Below, piece by piece: positions 10,344 to 20,421 of a stretch of DNA of 64,000 nucleotides (position 1 is its first letter; every line of letters begins with the position of its first letter). The stretch lies in the NCBI GenBank assembly GCA_032622095.1, contig CP136068.1:15479729-15543728 (forward strand), written 5' to 3'. The stretch is from Siphonodentalium dalli (taxonomy: Eukaryota; Mollusca; Scaphopoda; Gadilida; Siphonodentaliidae). The position numbers and the translations under genes were made by a program. Below the pieces are notes generated by a model. That model was not told the origin of the DNA. It saw only the letters and a list, made by a program, of their open reading frames with translations, and did no database searches.

Positions 10344-11261
10344 GATACCAAATTGCTGCCTGTGGTAATGTTTTTTAACGAAATTCGGGAAAATTAGATT
10401 ACTCTCACCCTGGTTATCCAGAAGATCATTGTGGAATCTGGTGACGATCGGACAAGTGGTGTCGTCTGTAGGATCAACCAAATTATTTAGCCATAAAAAT
10501 AGTAAAATTCAAGATCACCGCTGGCAGTGATGTCTTCACAAGGACATTTTGAGAACAAAATATGGCTCACATCTAGCGGTGACCCAAAATATCCACATGA
10601 GAAAAAGTTCTCCAATAAAAGCTGGCTGCAGGGTGCGCCAATTGATTCAAATTCGAAATTTAGCAGGGTGTACTGCTTGTGGTCATGTTTTCCCCGCAAA
10701 TTTGATAGACTGAAGGACAAAACCACTGAATCCGTTGAATCAATATACATGTATACATGGATTAATTTATATGCATTGTTATACACAGTACTGGTATATA
10801 AAGGTACTGAAAATAACAATATTACTAGTATACACAAAATAAACCATATATCATGGCTATGGGTTCTAATATCCGAATATGACAGCTGAGAACTTGGTGT
10901 GAATTGAAGAGTGGTGGTGTCTCAAGTATATCTAACCATCCACGTTAGAAACATGCCATTAAATGTCATAAGTATAATCTAGCTTGAGGACAGAAGTTAT
11001 CCATAAAACCCCCCTTAATTCAACCAGGTCCTCGCGCGATGTATGGTCGATCACATGATGATCTAGGGGGGGGTTAGAATTGTTGTATAAAAACAGCACT
11101 GCATGTAAATATAAAATAAAATAGTGCTACATCTTATTACAGATTATTGCCATATATAATCAGTGACTATACAGACAGTCTGACAAAATAAAGTTTCAGT
11201 GACACTCTATCCGAAGAGGGGAATATTTCCATCTGTTACAGTCAATGGAGCAATTATGAAT
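10344..11261. other. Unassigned sequence inside the insertion
   Basis: Frames of 116 (minus) and 120 (plus) codons overlap almost completely at 10487-10889, which argues against either being real; neither shows a known motif. A partial match to the 10092/11262 repeat (GACGATCGGACAAGTGG) lies near 10443. A G8 run occurs at about 11066-11073. Confidence 0.4.
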
Positions 11262-11440
11262 CTGGAAAGGTGAAATTTCTAAGTAATACTAGATATCGAC
11301 ATGACGCGATAACATATAACGTAAATGCAATATGGCCGCTGGCGACCATTTTTTCCTTTAAAATTAAAAAAATATTCGATAGCTCTCATCTGATAGATCA
11401 ATATCAAGATAAATATGAAGTTTGGTGATGATCGGATGAG
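11262..11440 (+). repeat. Diverged dispersed repeat, copy 2
   Basis: Second copy of the 10092-10290 repeat, same orientation, with frame-disrupting indels. Both lie within the 3.5-kb insertion, so they may be an internal duplication of one older element. Confidence 0.55.
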
Positions 11441-11472
11441 TGAAGTGGACTGTGATAAACGGTTTAGTAATG

Positions 11473-11771
11473 CTTAAAAAGATTCTTACCTTAATATTTT
11501 TATGTTCACTTTATAAACTTCACTGAGTCATCTTTGTCATGTATTGTGTTTGATATCTTTTGTTAACAGTTTATAAATCATGTATGTCTCATGTTTGTTA
11601 TTTTAATTTTTGTGTTTATTATCATTAAATAAAGTTGCATTCCTTAAAAAGATTCTTACCTCAATGTTTTTATGTTCACTTTATAAACTCCACTGAGTCA
11701 TCTTTGTCATGTATTGAATTTGATATCTTTTGTTAACAGTTTATAAATTATGTATGTCTCGTGTTCGTTAT
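11473..11771 (+). repeat. 170-bp tandem duplication with 3'-end-like sequence
   Basis: CTTAAAAAGATTCTTACC starts at 11473 and again at 11643, period 170 bp. The copies agree over ~125 bp (TTTATGTTCACTTTATAAAC, GAGTCATCTTTGTCATGTATT, GTTAACAGTTTATAAAT). The first copy ends with AATAAA (11628-11633) then GTTGCATTCC, resembling a polyadenylated 3' end. It may be a duplicated 3' UTR or retroelement tail; no coding part is attached. Confidence 0.65.
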
Positions 11772-12483
11772 TATATTATATACACTTTATAGTGTGTTTC
11801 AGCTGGTTTCAGAACGAAAAAAAAAATGAATAAAATCAACAAATTGGTAAATTTAAAAACAATTCAAACGTTGTTGTAGTCCATGTCCCAGCCCGGATAT
11901 ATACACCAAATTTCAATAATATTAATTGAGAAACAACGGACCAAACGCCATATAGCACCCCGTATACATCTTTTATTCCGAGCTGGCCTTTTATTCCGAG
12001 TTGGCACACGTCGATTGGGGCGAGTTAGCCCTGGGGCGAGTACGCCGATTCCGACACCTTCTCAATTTGCAGCAGGTATACGTTTACGCTGATTTACGCG
12101 TAATTTAATTTACAAAGTTCCCCCAATTGGTATCGTAAATAGAGCGACCTTATTTGCCTCTGTTATTGATTATCAAGTTGCTATACATTAAAAACGACAA
12201 ATTCACATGCTCGTTCAAGCGCAGTAGTCTATTTTCCCCATGTTAAAGGACATCCACAAATACTAAATAACGCTAACCTACTGCGAATGTTTGACACGAC
12301 AACTGTTAACATATTTGGGCTGAATTCATCTGACGCGGTATTATTCCTCAAATAATAAACAACAAAACCATCGTTACTTGGAAATGTAGTTTGGGCTAAC
12401 ATTTACATAAATCCTCCACATAATTTATCCCGACACACACGTCAGATCAAAAACAGCCATGAAGTAAACGGCCAAATTGGCCG
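11772..12483. other. Unassigned right part of the insertion, ending in a palindrome
   Basis: No gene is recognised; the 69-codon frame at 11883-12092 has no motif. The segment ends with the 15-bp palindrome CGGCCAAATTGGCCG at 12469-12483, abutting the junction with the split MITE-B. Confidence 0.4.
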
Positions 12484-12486
12484 AAA

Positions 12487-12649
12487 TAATTTAAACTGGT
12501 GAATGAATGGGGGAATGGATTTTTGTGAGCGGGAAATTTATTTAACTAGCTGCTGTAGTTCTTGAATTTGTCCAGATCAAATTTGGCTGTGGGATAGCCC
12601 TGTCGTACACTTGGGGATTTATTTTAAAAAGTAAACACATGACCTATGA
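12487..12649 (+). mobile_element. MITE-B copy, right part, truncated at 12649
   Basis: Continues the MITE-B split at 8972, from TAATTTAAACTGG to CACATGACCTATGA, then leaves homology where array copies read TTTTTCTTGC. It shares diverged states (GGGAATGGATT, CTGCTGTAGTTCT) with the 7482 copy, so both belong to the same old outlying repeat. Confidence 0.85.
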
Positions 12650-12675
12650 GAAGAATAGCCGTCTCGTTGACTTCA

Positions 12676-12905
12676 CATCTAAAAATAGAATCTTTGGGGT
12701 CTAAAATTGGTTGTACTAAAATATTCTCAAAACTTCCAAAATATCAAAACCCAACAAAAATTTCAAAACTTCCAAAATTTATTTTTCCAAAAAATTTCAA
12801 AATCCCAAAATTATTTTTTTCCAAAAACAAAAATTTCAAAATCCCCAAATTTCAAAAAAAGATAAAATTTCAAAACCCTCAAAATTATTTCTCTAAAAAA
12901 AAAGT
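12676..12905 (+). repeat. TTCAAAA-rich segment, copy 1
   Basis: A nearly exact ~50-bp shared start (CATCTAAAAATAGAATCTTT, then TCTAAAATTGGTTGTACTAA) is followed by degenerate CAAAATTTC/CTTCCAAAA sequence. It begins 27 bp after the truncated MITE-B ends. The 87-codon frame (12646-12909) is low-complexity Lys/Phe/Pro/Ile sequence and is not a credible gene. Confidence 0.75.
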
Positions 12906-14472
12906 TTAAATAAAAAATTTATAACGAGTTTTCGGTTTCTGATAATCTCGATATTAAAATGTCGAATGTTAAATTATTTGCGCGTAATATCTTTCGTTAT
13001 TTTTTTTTTTCAAATATTTTTCATGAAATTATTAATCGATGTTTAGAAATAGCTTTATTGGACATTGTGACCATCGGTATGAAGGCATACATTCCAGTGT
13101 TTATCGGACGCAGTTCATACATATATAATTGTCATACCTGAAAATAGACACCATTACTCTTACATAAATAATAAAGAGCGTTTATTCTTAACTTCTCTAT
13201 CCCAGATGAAGTTATTGAGTATATGACAGGCATGTATTATCGTGAATTATTGGAAGTATTGAGATGTACTATGTTGAATCACGTGTGGACGAAAAGGGTA
13301 ATGCGAAATTACAACCCCCAGAATGAATTGTCATATTCGATGGAACATATTATGTACACGTGATCACACACGACATTGTGGGTAACAATGTGTCTTTCAC
13401 ACCTTGCTTTACCAAATGAATTCTATTATATTCCCGTTCACAATTATATGCCATTCAGAAAACATATCGATTTAATGTCTGAGCAGTATTAGTTGTTTAA
13501 CGGGTTAGTATCAATTAAGGTTGATAAACTGTGTCATTGTTAGCATTAACACGATAATTAGTTATCCAAAACATGCATACATAATACGTACAGGTCACTC
13601 AATAATAGAAATTGCTTCGGTGTCATTGTTATAACAACATTACGTAATAACCACTTATCACTCCATTCACACTTACGATCATTTTGTATACCAAAAACTC
13701 CAGTTAGCACCGATGATGTAACATTATATCACTGCTATTGTATCAGTTGATAGGTTCAGACAAGTTCGATGTTTAGAAAAGAAAAGTTACCTATAATTCT
13801 GCTGTGGTTAAGCAGTCCATTATTTAGGGCATACCTGTATGTAGGCCTATCAGTGGATGAATAGTCTGCCGGAGAAGTACTGTGTAGACAGGTCTTGTCG
13901 TTAAGAGAGTCAGACGAGAAGTGAAGGCTCGGCTATTAAAACATAGTAATGCGATAGCGAACATCAAACGAGTCTGCGCACGCATATCTGTCAAAAGGAT
14001 ACAATAGCAGTCATTGGTCAATTTATCCCCGGTGTCAGCTCAGTACCCAATCGGGACGAAGCCGAAGGTCAACTCATTTTTTTTGCTCATTATAGTACGT
14101 CACTTGGACATTTTATCAGTTTATCACATGATCACTAAATGTGGCAATCGGGTATCCACCGATGCCTGCAATTTATTATTTATAATAATTGGACTCATTG
14201 ATCTCACGTAAATAATACTCTTAGTTGTTCCAATAAAATAGTTATCAAATTCGATCACCAATAGATTTGACTGTGGAATATAATGACCTTTAACTTATTT
14301 ATCGATCTATGTTAGAACATGGTCTTAACAAAAAACTTGACCATAACAAAAATTACCTTACATTTATGCATGAATCTAATTAGACCATACGTAAATATTG
14401 TCAGCTTATCGTCTGATGAGCAAATCCGATGTTTATCAAAAATAGTACAACTTCCAGTTGGTAATTACTCTT
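12906..14472. other. Unassigned DNA; one stray hairpin motif
   Basis: No supported gene. An exact AATAAAGAGCGTTTATT occurs at 13170-13186, the motif repeated in 1880-2700. Frames of 60-65 codons at 12959-13141, 13824-14021 and 14014-14211 have no recognisable features. Confidence 0.45.
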
Positions 14473-16747
14473 ACGAATGAAGAGCGTTGAACATATACGA
14501 AATTACTACACGAATGAACTGAAATTTATATTTTCACATCTTACCAACAACAGATACAGACATAGTCATAGTGTTATACTATCTTACATGTACACACGCT
14601 ATGACATCATTCGAAGGGGCAATACACTCAAGGAGTTAATGTGACACGAAACAAGGGACGTGATGTAATATTGGTGTTTGAATCTTAAAGGAACACAAGA
14701 CACTCTAAAGGACATTCATTATGAATGAATGTTAACAATACAAGCACACGAATGAAGAGCGTTGAACATATACAAAATTACAAGACACTCTAAAGGGACA
14801 TTCATTATGAATGAATGTTAACAATACAAGCACACGAATGAAGAGCGTTGAACATATACGAAATTACTACACGAATGAACTGAAATTTATATTTCACATC
14901 TTACCAACAACAGATACAGACATAGTCATAGTGTTATACTATCTTACATGTACACACGCTATGACATCATTCGAAGGGGCAATACACTCAATGAGTTAAT
15001 GTGACACGAAACAAGGGACGTGATGTAATATTGGTGTTTGAATCTTAAAGGAACACAAGACACTCTAAAGGGACATGCATTATGAATGAATGTTAACAAT
15101 ACAAGCACACGAATGAAGAGCGTTGAACATATACAAAATTACAAGACACTCTAAAGGGACATTCATTATGAATGAATGTTAACAATACAAGCACACGAAT
15201 GAAGAGCGTTGAACATATACGAAATTACTACACGAATGAACTGAAATTTATATTTCACATCTTACCAACAACAGATACAGACATAGTCATAGTGTTATAC
15301 TATCTTACATGTACACACGCTATGACATCATTCGAAGGGGCAATACACTCAATGAGTTAATGTGACACGAAACAAGGGACGTGATGTAATATTGGTGTTT
15401 GAATCTTAAAGGAACACAAGACACTCTAAAGGGACATGCATTATGAATGAATGTTAACAATACAAGCACACAGATGAAGAGCGTTGAACATATACAAAAT
15501 TACAAGACACTCTAAAGGGACATTCATTATGAATGAATGTTAACAATACAAGCACACGAATGAAGAGCGTTGAACATATACGAAATTACTACACGAATGA
15601 ACTGAAATTTATATTTCACATCTTACCAACAACAGATACAGACATAGTCATAGTGTTATACTATCTTACATGTACACACGCTATGACATCATTCGAAGGG
15701 GCAATACACTCAATGAGTTAATGTGACACGAAACAAGGGACGTGATGTAATATTGGTGTTTGAATCTTAAAGGAACACAAGACAATCTAAAGGGACATGC
15801 ATTATGAATGAATGTTAACAATACAAGCACACAGATGAAGAGCGTTGAACATATACAAAATTACAAGACACTCTAAAGGGACATTCATTATGAATGAATG
15901 TTAACAATACAAGCACACGAATGAAGAGCGTTGAACATATACGAAATTACTACACGAATGAACTGAAATTTATATTTCACATCTTACCAACAACAGATAC
16001 AGACATAGTCATAGTGTTATACTATCTTACATGTACACACGCTATGACATCATTCGAAGGGGCAATACACTCAAGGAGTTAATGTGACACGAAACAAGGG
16101 ACGTGATGTAATATTGGTGTTTGAATCTTAAAGGAACACAAGACACTCTAAAGGGACATTCATTATGAATGAATGTTAACAATACAAGCACACGAATGAA
16201 GAGCGTTGAACATATACAAAATTACAAGACACTCTAAAGGGACATTCATTATGAATGAATGTTAACAATACAAGCACACGAATGAAGAGCGTTGAACATA
16301 TACAAAATTACTACACGAATGAATTGAACCTTAAAATTTATATTTCACATCTTACCAACAACCGCTACAGACATAATCATAGTGTTATACTGTCTTGCAT
16401 GTACACACGCTATGAAATCATTAAAGGCGGACAATCCACTCAAGGAGTTAAAGTGACACGAAACAAGGGACGTGATGTAATATTGGTGGTTGAATCTTAA
16501 AGGAACACAAGACACTCTAAAGGGGCACTCATTATGAATGAATGTTAACAATACAAGCACACGAATGAAGAGCGTTGAACATATACAAAATTACTACACG
16601 AATGAACCTTGAAATTTATATTTCACATCTTACCAACAGCTACAGACATAATCATAGGGTTATACTGTCTTGCATGTACCATGCTATGACATCATTAAAG
16701 GGGGATAATACACGCACGGTGTGGAATGTTAAAGTGACACGAGATAG
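14473..16747 (+). repeat. 361-bp tandem array with internal 84-bp duplication
   Basis: ACGAATGAAGAGCGTTGAAC marks unit starts at 14473, 14834, 15195, 15556, 15917, 16278 and 16561. The first five units are 361 bp and nearly identical. Each contains an internal 84-bp repeat (the marker recurs 84 bp before each unit start) and the inverted repeat CATTCATTATGAATG. Unit 6 is 283 bp because it lacks the internal duplication and has many substitutions; unit 7 decays at about 16747. The 62-codon frame in each unit is just the repeat. No known satellite is recognised. Confidence 0.92.
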
Positions 16748-16791
16748 CGGGGGTAGCATCACCAAATTACCCTCTGGGGACCTCATTCTGC

Positions 16792-16921
16792 CATCTAAAA
16801 ATAGAATCTTTGGGTCTAAAATTGGTTGTACTAAAATATTCCCAAAAACCCAAAACTTCAAAAATTTCAAAAAACTTCAAAAATTTCAAAAAACTTCCAA
16901 AATTTCAAAAACTTCAAAAAT
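16792..16921 (+). repeat. TTCAAAA-rich segment, copy 2
   Basis: Same ~50-bp start as 12676-12725, same orientation, then a purer repeat of about 19 bp (CTTCAAAAATTTCAAAAAA-like) at 16856-16919. It ends 10 bp before array B begins at 16932. Confidence 0.75.
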
Positions 16922-17041
16922 AAGACCCCGGCAGATTTAAAGAAGAAACGCATGGATTCGCCTGTATATAGTAAAGAAAGTGATAAATCTGGTAATTTTC
17001 CATGGATGTCATGTACCATTAGGGGGTCAGGGGGTCTAAAG

Positions 17042-17178
17042 CCCCCCTCCCCACAATTTTGAGGAGTGTTAGCCCCCCCCCTATTGGGAAAATGTGTCAT
17101 TTGACCCAATTAAGCTTTTCCGGCACCCAGTAGCCTTATCTGGGACCGTAGCCCCACCCCAAGTCGGGGGGGGGGGGG
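17042..17178. repeat. C-tract / G-tract module (representative; one per core)
   Basis: Here C6 (17042-17047), C9 (17073-17081) and G13 (17166-17178), with CCCCACCCC between. Across units the second C-tract varies from 8 to 13 and the G-tract from 9 (39124 region, 40012-40020, 45837-45845) to 18 (58853-58870). Interrupted versions exist (GGGGCCG at 51661-51667; an A within the run at 48543). A CG preceding the run (TCGCGGG) marks 19403, 20755, 21647, 22999, 61561 and 62913. The tracts could pair with each other or form quadruplex or i-motif structures. Confidence 0.85.
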
Positions 17179-17720
17179 TGATGGCATCACCACTAGAGTT
17201 ACTGTCGTGCAAAACTGTCATGGCAGCTTTGTTAAACAGACAGTATGCCCTGCCATCTGGTAAAATTTCATGCCTGAGGCTGTGTCTGGTGTTGTATCAT
17301 AATGTTTCGATATTTAAATTGACTTATGGTTGCTTTACATTGCTATTAAAAAAACAACAAAAAATTATTTTCTGTTAATTTTGGTAAATATTTATTATAA
17401 ATTGCCAATTCTGCACGAAAAGGGTTTAAAATTGGACAATATATCCCTCTCAAAATGTATATTAACATTTCCTCTTCAATTTAGTAATATTATGGTATAT
17501 AAGGACATACTTCAGTTATACAAGATGCATTAGCTAGTAAAATTGAAAAAAAAGCTAAATTTTTTTGCTTTATTTTGAGGATTGACACTAATTTTCAGGA
17601 TGCCTCATATTGGAAAAATAAACCACTACTGCTCGATATAATCCATTTTTGATTTCAGTAAGGTCTATATTTTGATAAAATACTATAAGAAACGCTGTTA
17701 TTCACACATATACATATATA

Positions 17721-18182
17721 TAGGAATCAGGGAGCTAAATGTGTTCTAGAGTCGGGGAGCGAGTACACCGTGGAACCATAAAGGTGAAGGTAACTGAAGA
17801 ATGACCTTCACCTGATACATGCGACACGTTATTAAAGGATGACATCGCGTTTATTTGATTTGTACATAATATCTAAATAATTTAAACTGGTGAATGAATG
17901 GGGGAACGGATTTTTGTGAGCGGGAAATGTATTTAACTAGCTGTTGTAGATTTGGGTTTTTCCAGATCAAATTTGGCTGTGAGATAGCCCTGTCGTACAC
18001 TTGGGGATTTATTTTAAAAAGTAAACACATGACCTATGATTTTTCTTGCATTTTCGTGATCAACTGGTGTCAATCTAGCTGGGTAAACATCACTGGTATG
18101 GCCTGCAGGCTTCAATTCAGCGAATTTGGCCGAAACGTTAACACTGTCGCCTATGGGAAACCATTTAGTTCCGTGATTCCTA
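17721..18182 (+). mobile_element. MITE-B copy 1 (reference description)
   Basis: 462 bp including TA at each end. The left terminus TAGGAATCAGGGAGCTAAAT(G) and the reverse complement of the right terminus TAGGAATCACGGAACTAAAT(G) agree at 19 of 21 positions. Internal hairpin at 17782-17791/17804-17813. No transposase, so non-autonomous; Tc1/mariner-like by the TA duplication (inference). The 100-codon frame (17894-18196) overruns the right terminus and has no known domain. Variant state: CCATAAAGG; AAAATGTGAATT just downstream is unique to this copy. Confidence 0.9.
17782..17813. repeat. Internal hairpin of MITE-B (representative)
   Basis: AGGTGAAGGT (17782-17791) and ACCTTCACCT (17804-17813) are perfect reverse complements separated by 12 nt. 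The hairpin is kept in the array copies inspected and in the diverged 7482 and 8815 copies. Confidence 0.85.
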
Positions 18183-19068
18183 TAAGAAAAATGTGAATTT
18201 TACGAAATTTCACGTCTCACCATGATAAGTTGTTATTTCCATATTTTCTTATTTTCAAATGAAAATGACCACATTTTGGACAGATTTAAAGAAGAAACGC
18301 ATGGATTCGCCTGTATATAGTAAAGAAAGTGATAAATCTGGTAATTTTCCATGGATGTCATGTACCATTAGGGGGTCAGGGGGTCTAAAGCCCCCCCTCC
18401 CCACAATTTTGAGGAGTGTTAGCCCCCCCCCTATTGGGAAAATGTGTCATTTGACCCAATTAAGCTTTTCCGGCACCCAGTAGCCTTATCTGGGACCGTA
18501 GCCCCACCCCAAGTCGGGGGGGGGGGTGATGGCATCACCACTAGAGTTACTGTCGTGCAAAACTGTCATGGCAGCTTTGTTAAACAGACAGTATGCCCTG
18601 CCATCTGGTAAAATTTCATGCCTGAGGCTGTGTCTGATGTTGTATCATAATGTTTCGATATTTAAATTGACTTATGGTTGCTTTACATTGCTATTAAAAA
18701 AACAACAAAAAATTATTTTCTGTTAATTTTGGTAAATATTTATTATAAATTGCCAATTCTGCACGAAAAGGGTTTAAAATTGGACAATATATCCCTCTCA
18801 AAATGTATATTAACATTTCCTCTTCAATTTAGTAATATTATGGTATATAAGGACATACTTCAGTTATACAAGATGCATTAGCTAGTAAAATTGAAAAAAA
18901 AGCTAAATTTTTTTGCTTTATTTTGAGGATTGACACTAATTTTCAGGATGCCTCATATTGGAAAAATAAACCACTACTGCTCGATATAATCCATTTTTGA
19001 TTTCAGTAAGGTCTATATTTTGATAAAATACTATAAGAAACGCTGTTATTCACACATATACATATATA

Positions 19069-19959
19069 TAAGAAAAATTTGAATTTTACGAAATTTCACG
19101 TCTCACCATGATAAGTTGTTATTTCCATATTTTCTTATTTTCAAATGAAAATGACCACATTTTGGACAGATTTAAAGAAGAAACGCATGGATTCGCCTGT
19201 ATATAGTAAAGAAAGTGATAAATCTGGTAATTTTCCATGGATGTCATGTACCATTAGGGGGTCAGGGGGTCTAAAGCCCCCCCCCTCCCCACAATTTTGA
19301 GGAGTGTTAGCCCCCCCCTATTGGGAAAATGTGTCATTTGACCCAATTAAGCTTTTCCGGCACCCAGTAGCCTTATCTGGGACCGTAGCCCCACCCCAAG
19401 TCGCGGGGGGGGGGGGGTGATGGCATCACCACTAGAGTTACTGTCGTGCAAAACTGTCATGGCAGCTTTGTTAAACAGACAGTATGCCCTGCCATCTGGT
19501 AAAATTTCATGCCTGAGGCTGTGTCTGATGTTGTATCATAATGTTTCGATATTTAAATTGACTTATGGTTGCTTTACATTGCTATTAAAAAAACAACAAA
19601 AAATTATTTTCTGTTAATTTTGGTAAATATTTATTATAAATTGCCAATTCTGCACGAAAAGGGTTTAAAATTGGACAATATATCCCTCTCAAAATGTATA
19701 TTAACATTTCCTCTTCAATTTAGTAATATTATGGTATATAAGGACATACTTCAGTTATACAAGATGCATTAGCTAGTAAAATTGAAAAAAAAGCTAAATT
19801 TTTTTGCTTTATTTTGAGGATTGACACTAATTTTCAGGATGCCTCATATTGGAAAAATAAACCACTACTGCTCGATATAATCCATTTTTGATTTCAGTAA
19901 GGTCTATATTTTGATAAAATACTATAAGAAACGCTGTTATTCACACATATACATATATA
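19069..19959 (+). repeat. Representative short unit (core only) of satellite B
   Basis: 891 bp from the TA of an empty MITE site to the TA of the next MITE. Contents in order: AT-rich start; a TTAGGGGGTCAGGGGGTC stretch; two C-tracts; a G-tract followed by the palindrome GGTGATG-G-CATCACC; an A-rich AACAACAAAAAATTA stretch; TTAGCT/AGCTAA inverted repeat around an A8 run; and a terminal CATATACATATATA. No RNA polymerase III boxes, tRNA, rRNA or protein domain is recognised. No CENP-B-box match was found. Confidence 0.85.
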
Positions 19960-20421
19960 TAGGAATCAGGGAGCTAAATGTGTTCTAGAGTCGGGGAGCG
20001 AGTACACCGTGGAACCATAAAGGTGAAGGTAACTGAAGAATGACCTTCACCTGATACATGCGACACGTTATTAAAGGATGACATCGCGTTTATTTGATTT
20101 GTACATAATATCTAAATAATTTAAACTGGTGAATGAATGGGGGAACGGATTTTTGTGAGCGGGAAATGTATTTAACTAGCTGTTGTAGATTTGGGTTTTT
20201 CCAGATCAAATTTGGCTGTGAGATAGCCCTGTCGTACACTTGGGGATTTATTTTAAAAAGTAAACACATGACCTATGATTTTTCTTGCATTTTCGTGATC
20301 AACTGGTGTCAATCTAGCTGGGTAAACATCACTGGTATGGCCTGCAGGCTTCAATTCAGCGAATTTGGCCGAAACGTTAACACTGTCGCCTATGGGAAAC
20401 CATTTAGTTCCGTGATTCCTA
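19960..20421 (+). mobile_element. MITE-B copy 2
   Basis: CCATAAAGG variant like copy 1. Next unit to the left is an empty site. Confidence 0.88.

Larger units (their letters stand above)
8973..12486. other. ~3.5-kb insertion into a MITE-B copy
   Basis: It interrupts a MITE-B at ATCTAAA | TAATTT. AAA is present on both sides (8970-8972 and 12484-12486) and could be a 3-bp target duplication. The insert starts CAAGAAAAC and its last 15 bp before AAA (12469-12483) are the palindrome CGGCCAAATTGGCCG. The inside is a patchwork of degenerate repeats with no intact gene. It may be one element with later insertions, or filler DNA from a rearrangement; the superfamily is not recognised. Confidence 0.65.

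Noticed and set aside
10487-10889. 116- and 120-codon antisense overlapping frames
   Set aside because: Both cover the same DNA, neither shows a motif, and they lie in an insertion made of degenerate repeats.
12646-12909. 87-codon Lys/Phe/Pro-rich frame
   Set aside because: Low-complexity translation of the TTCAAAA-type simple repeat.
17894-17950. Possible CENP-B box near GTGAGCGGGAAAT in MITE-B, which would suggest a centromeric satellite
   Set aside because: Spacing and bases do not match the required TTCG-N4-A-NN-CGGG pattern.
17894-18196. 100-codon frame repeated in nearly every MITE-B copy, possible conserved small protein
   Set aside because: It lies across the MITE terminus, has no domain, is broken by indels in copy 11 and loses its stop in copy 21. 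Its repetition is explained by tandem duplication.
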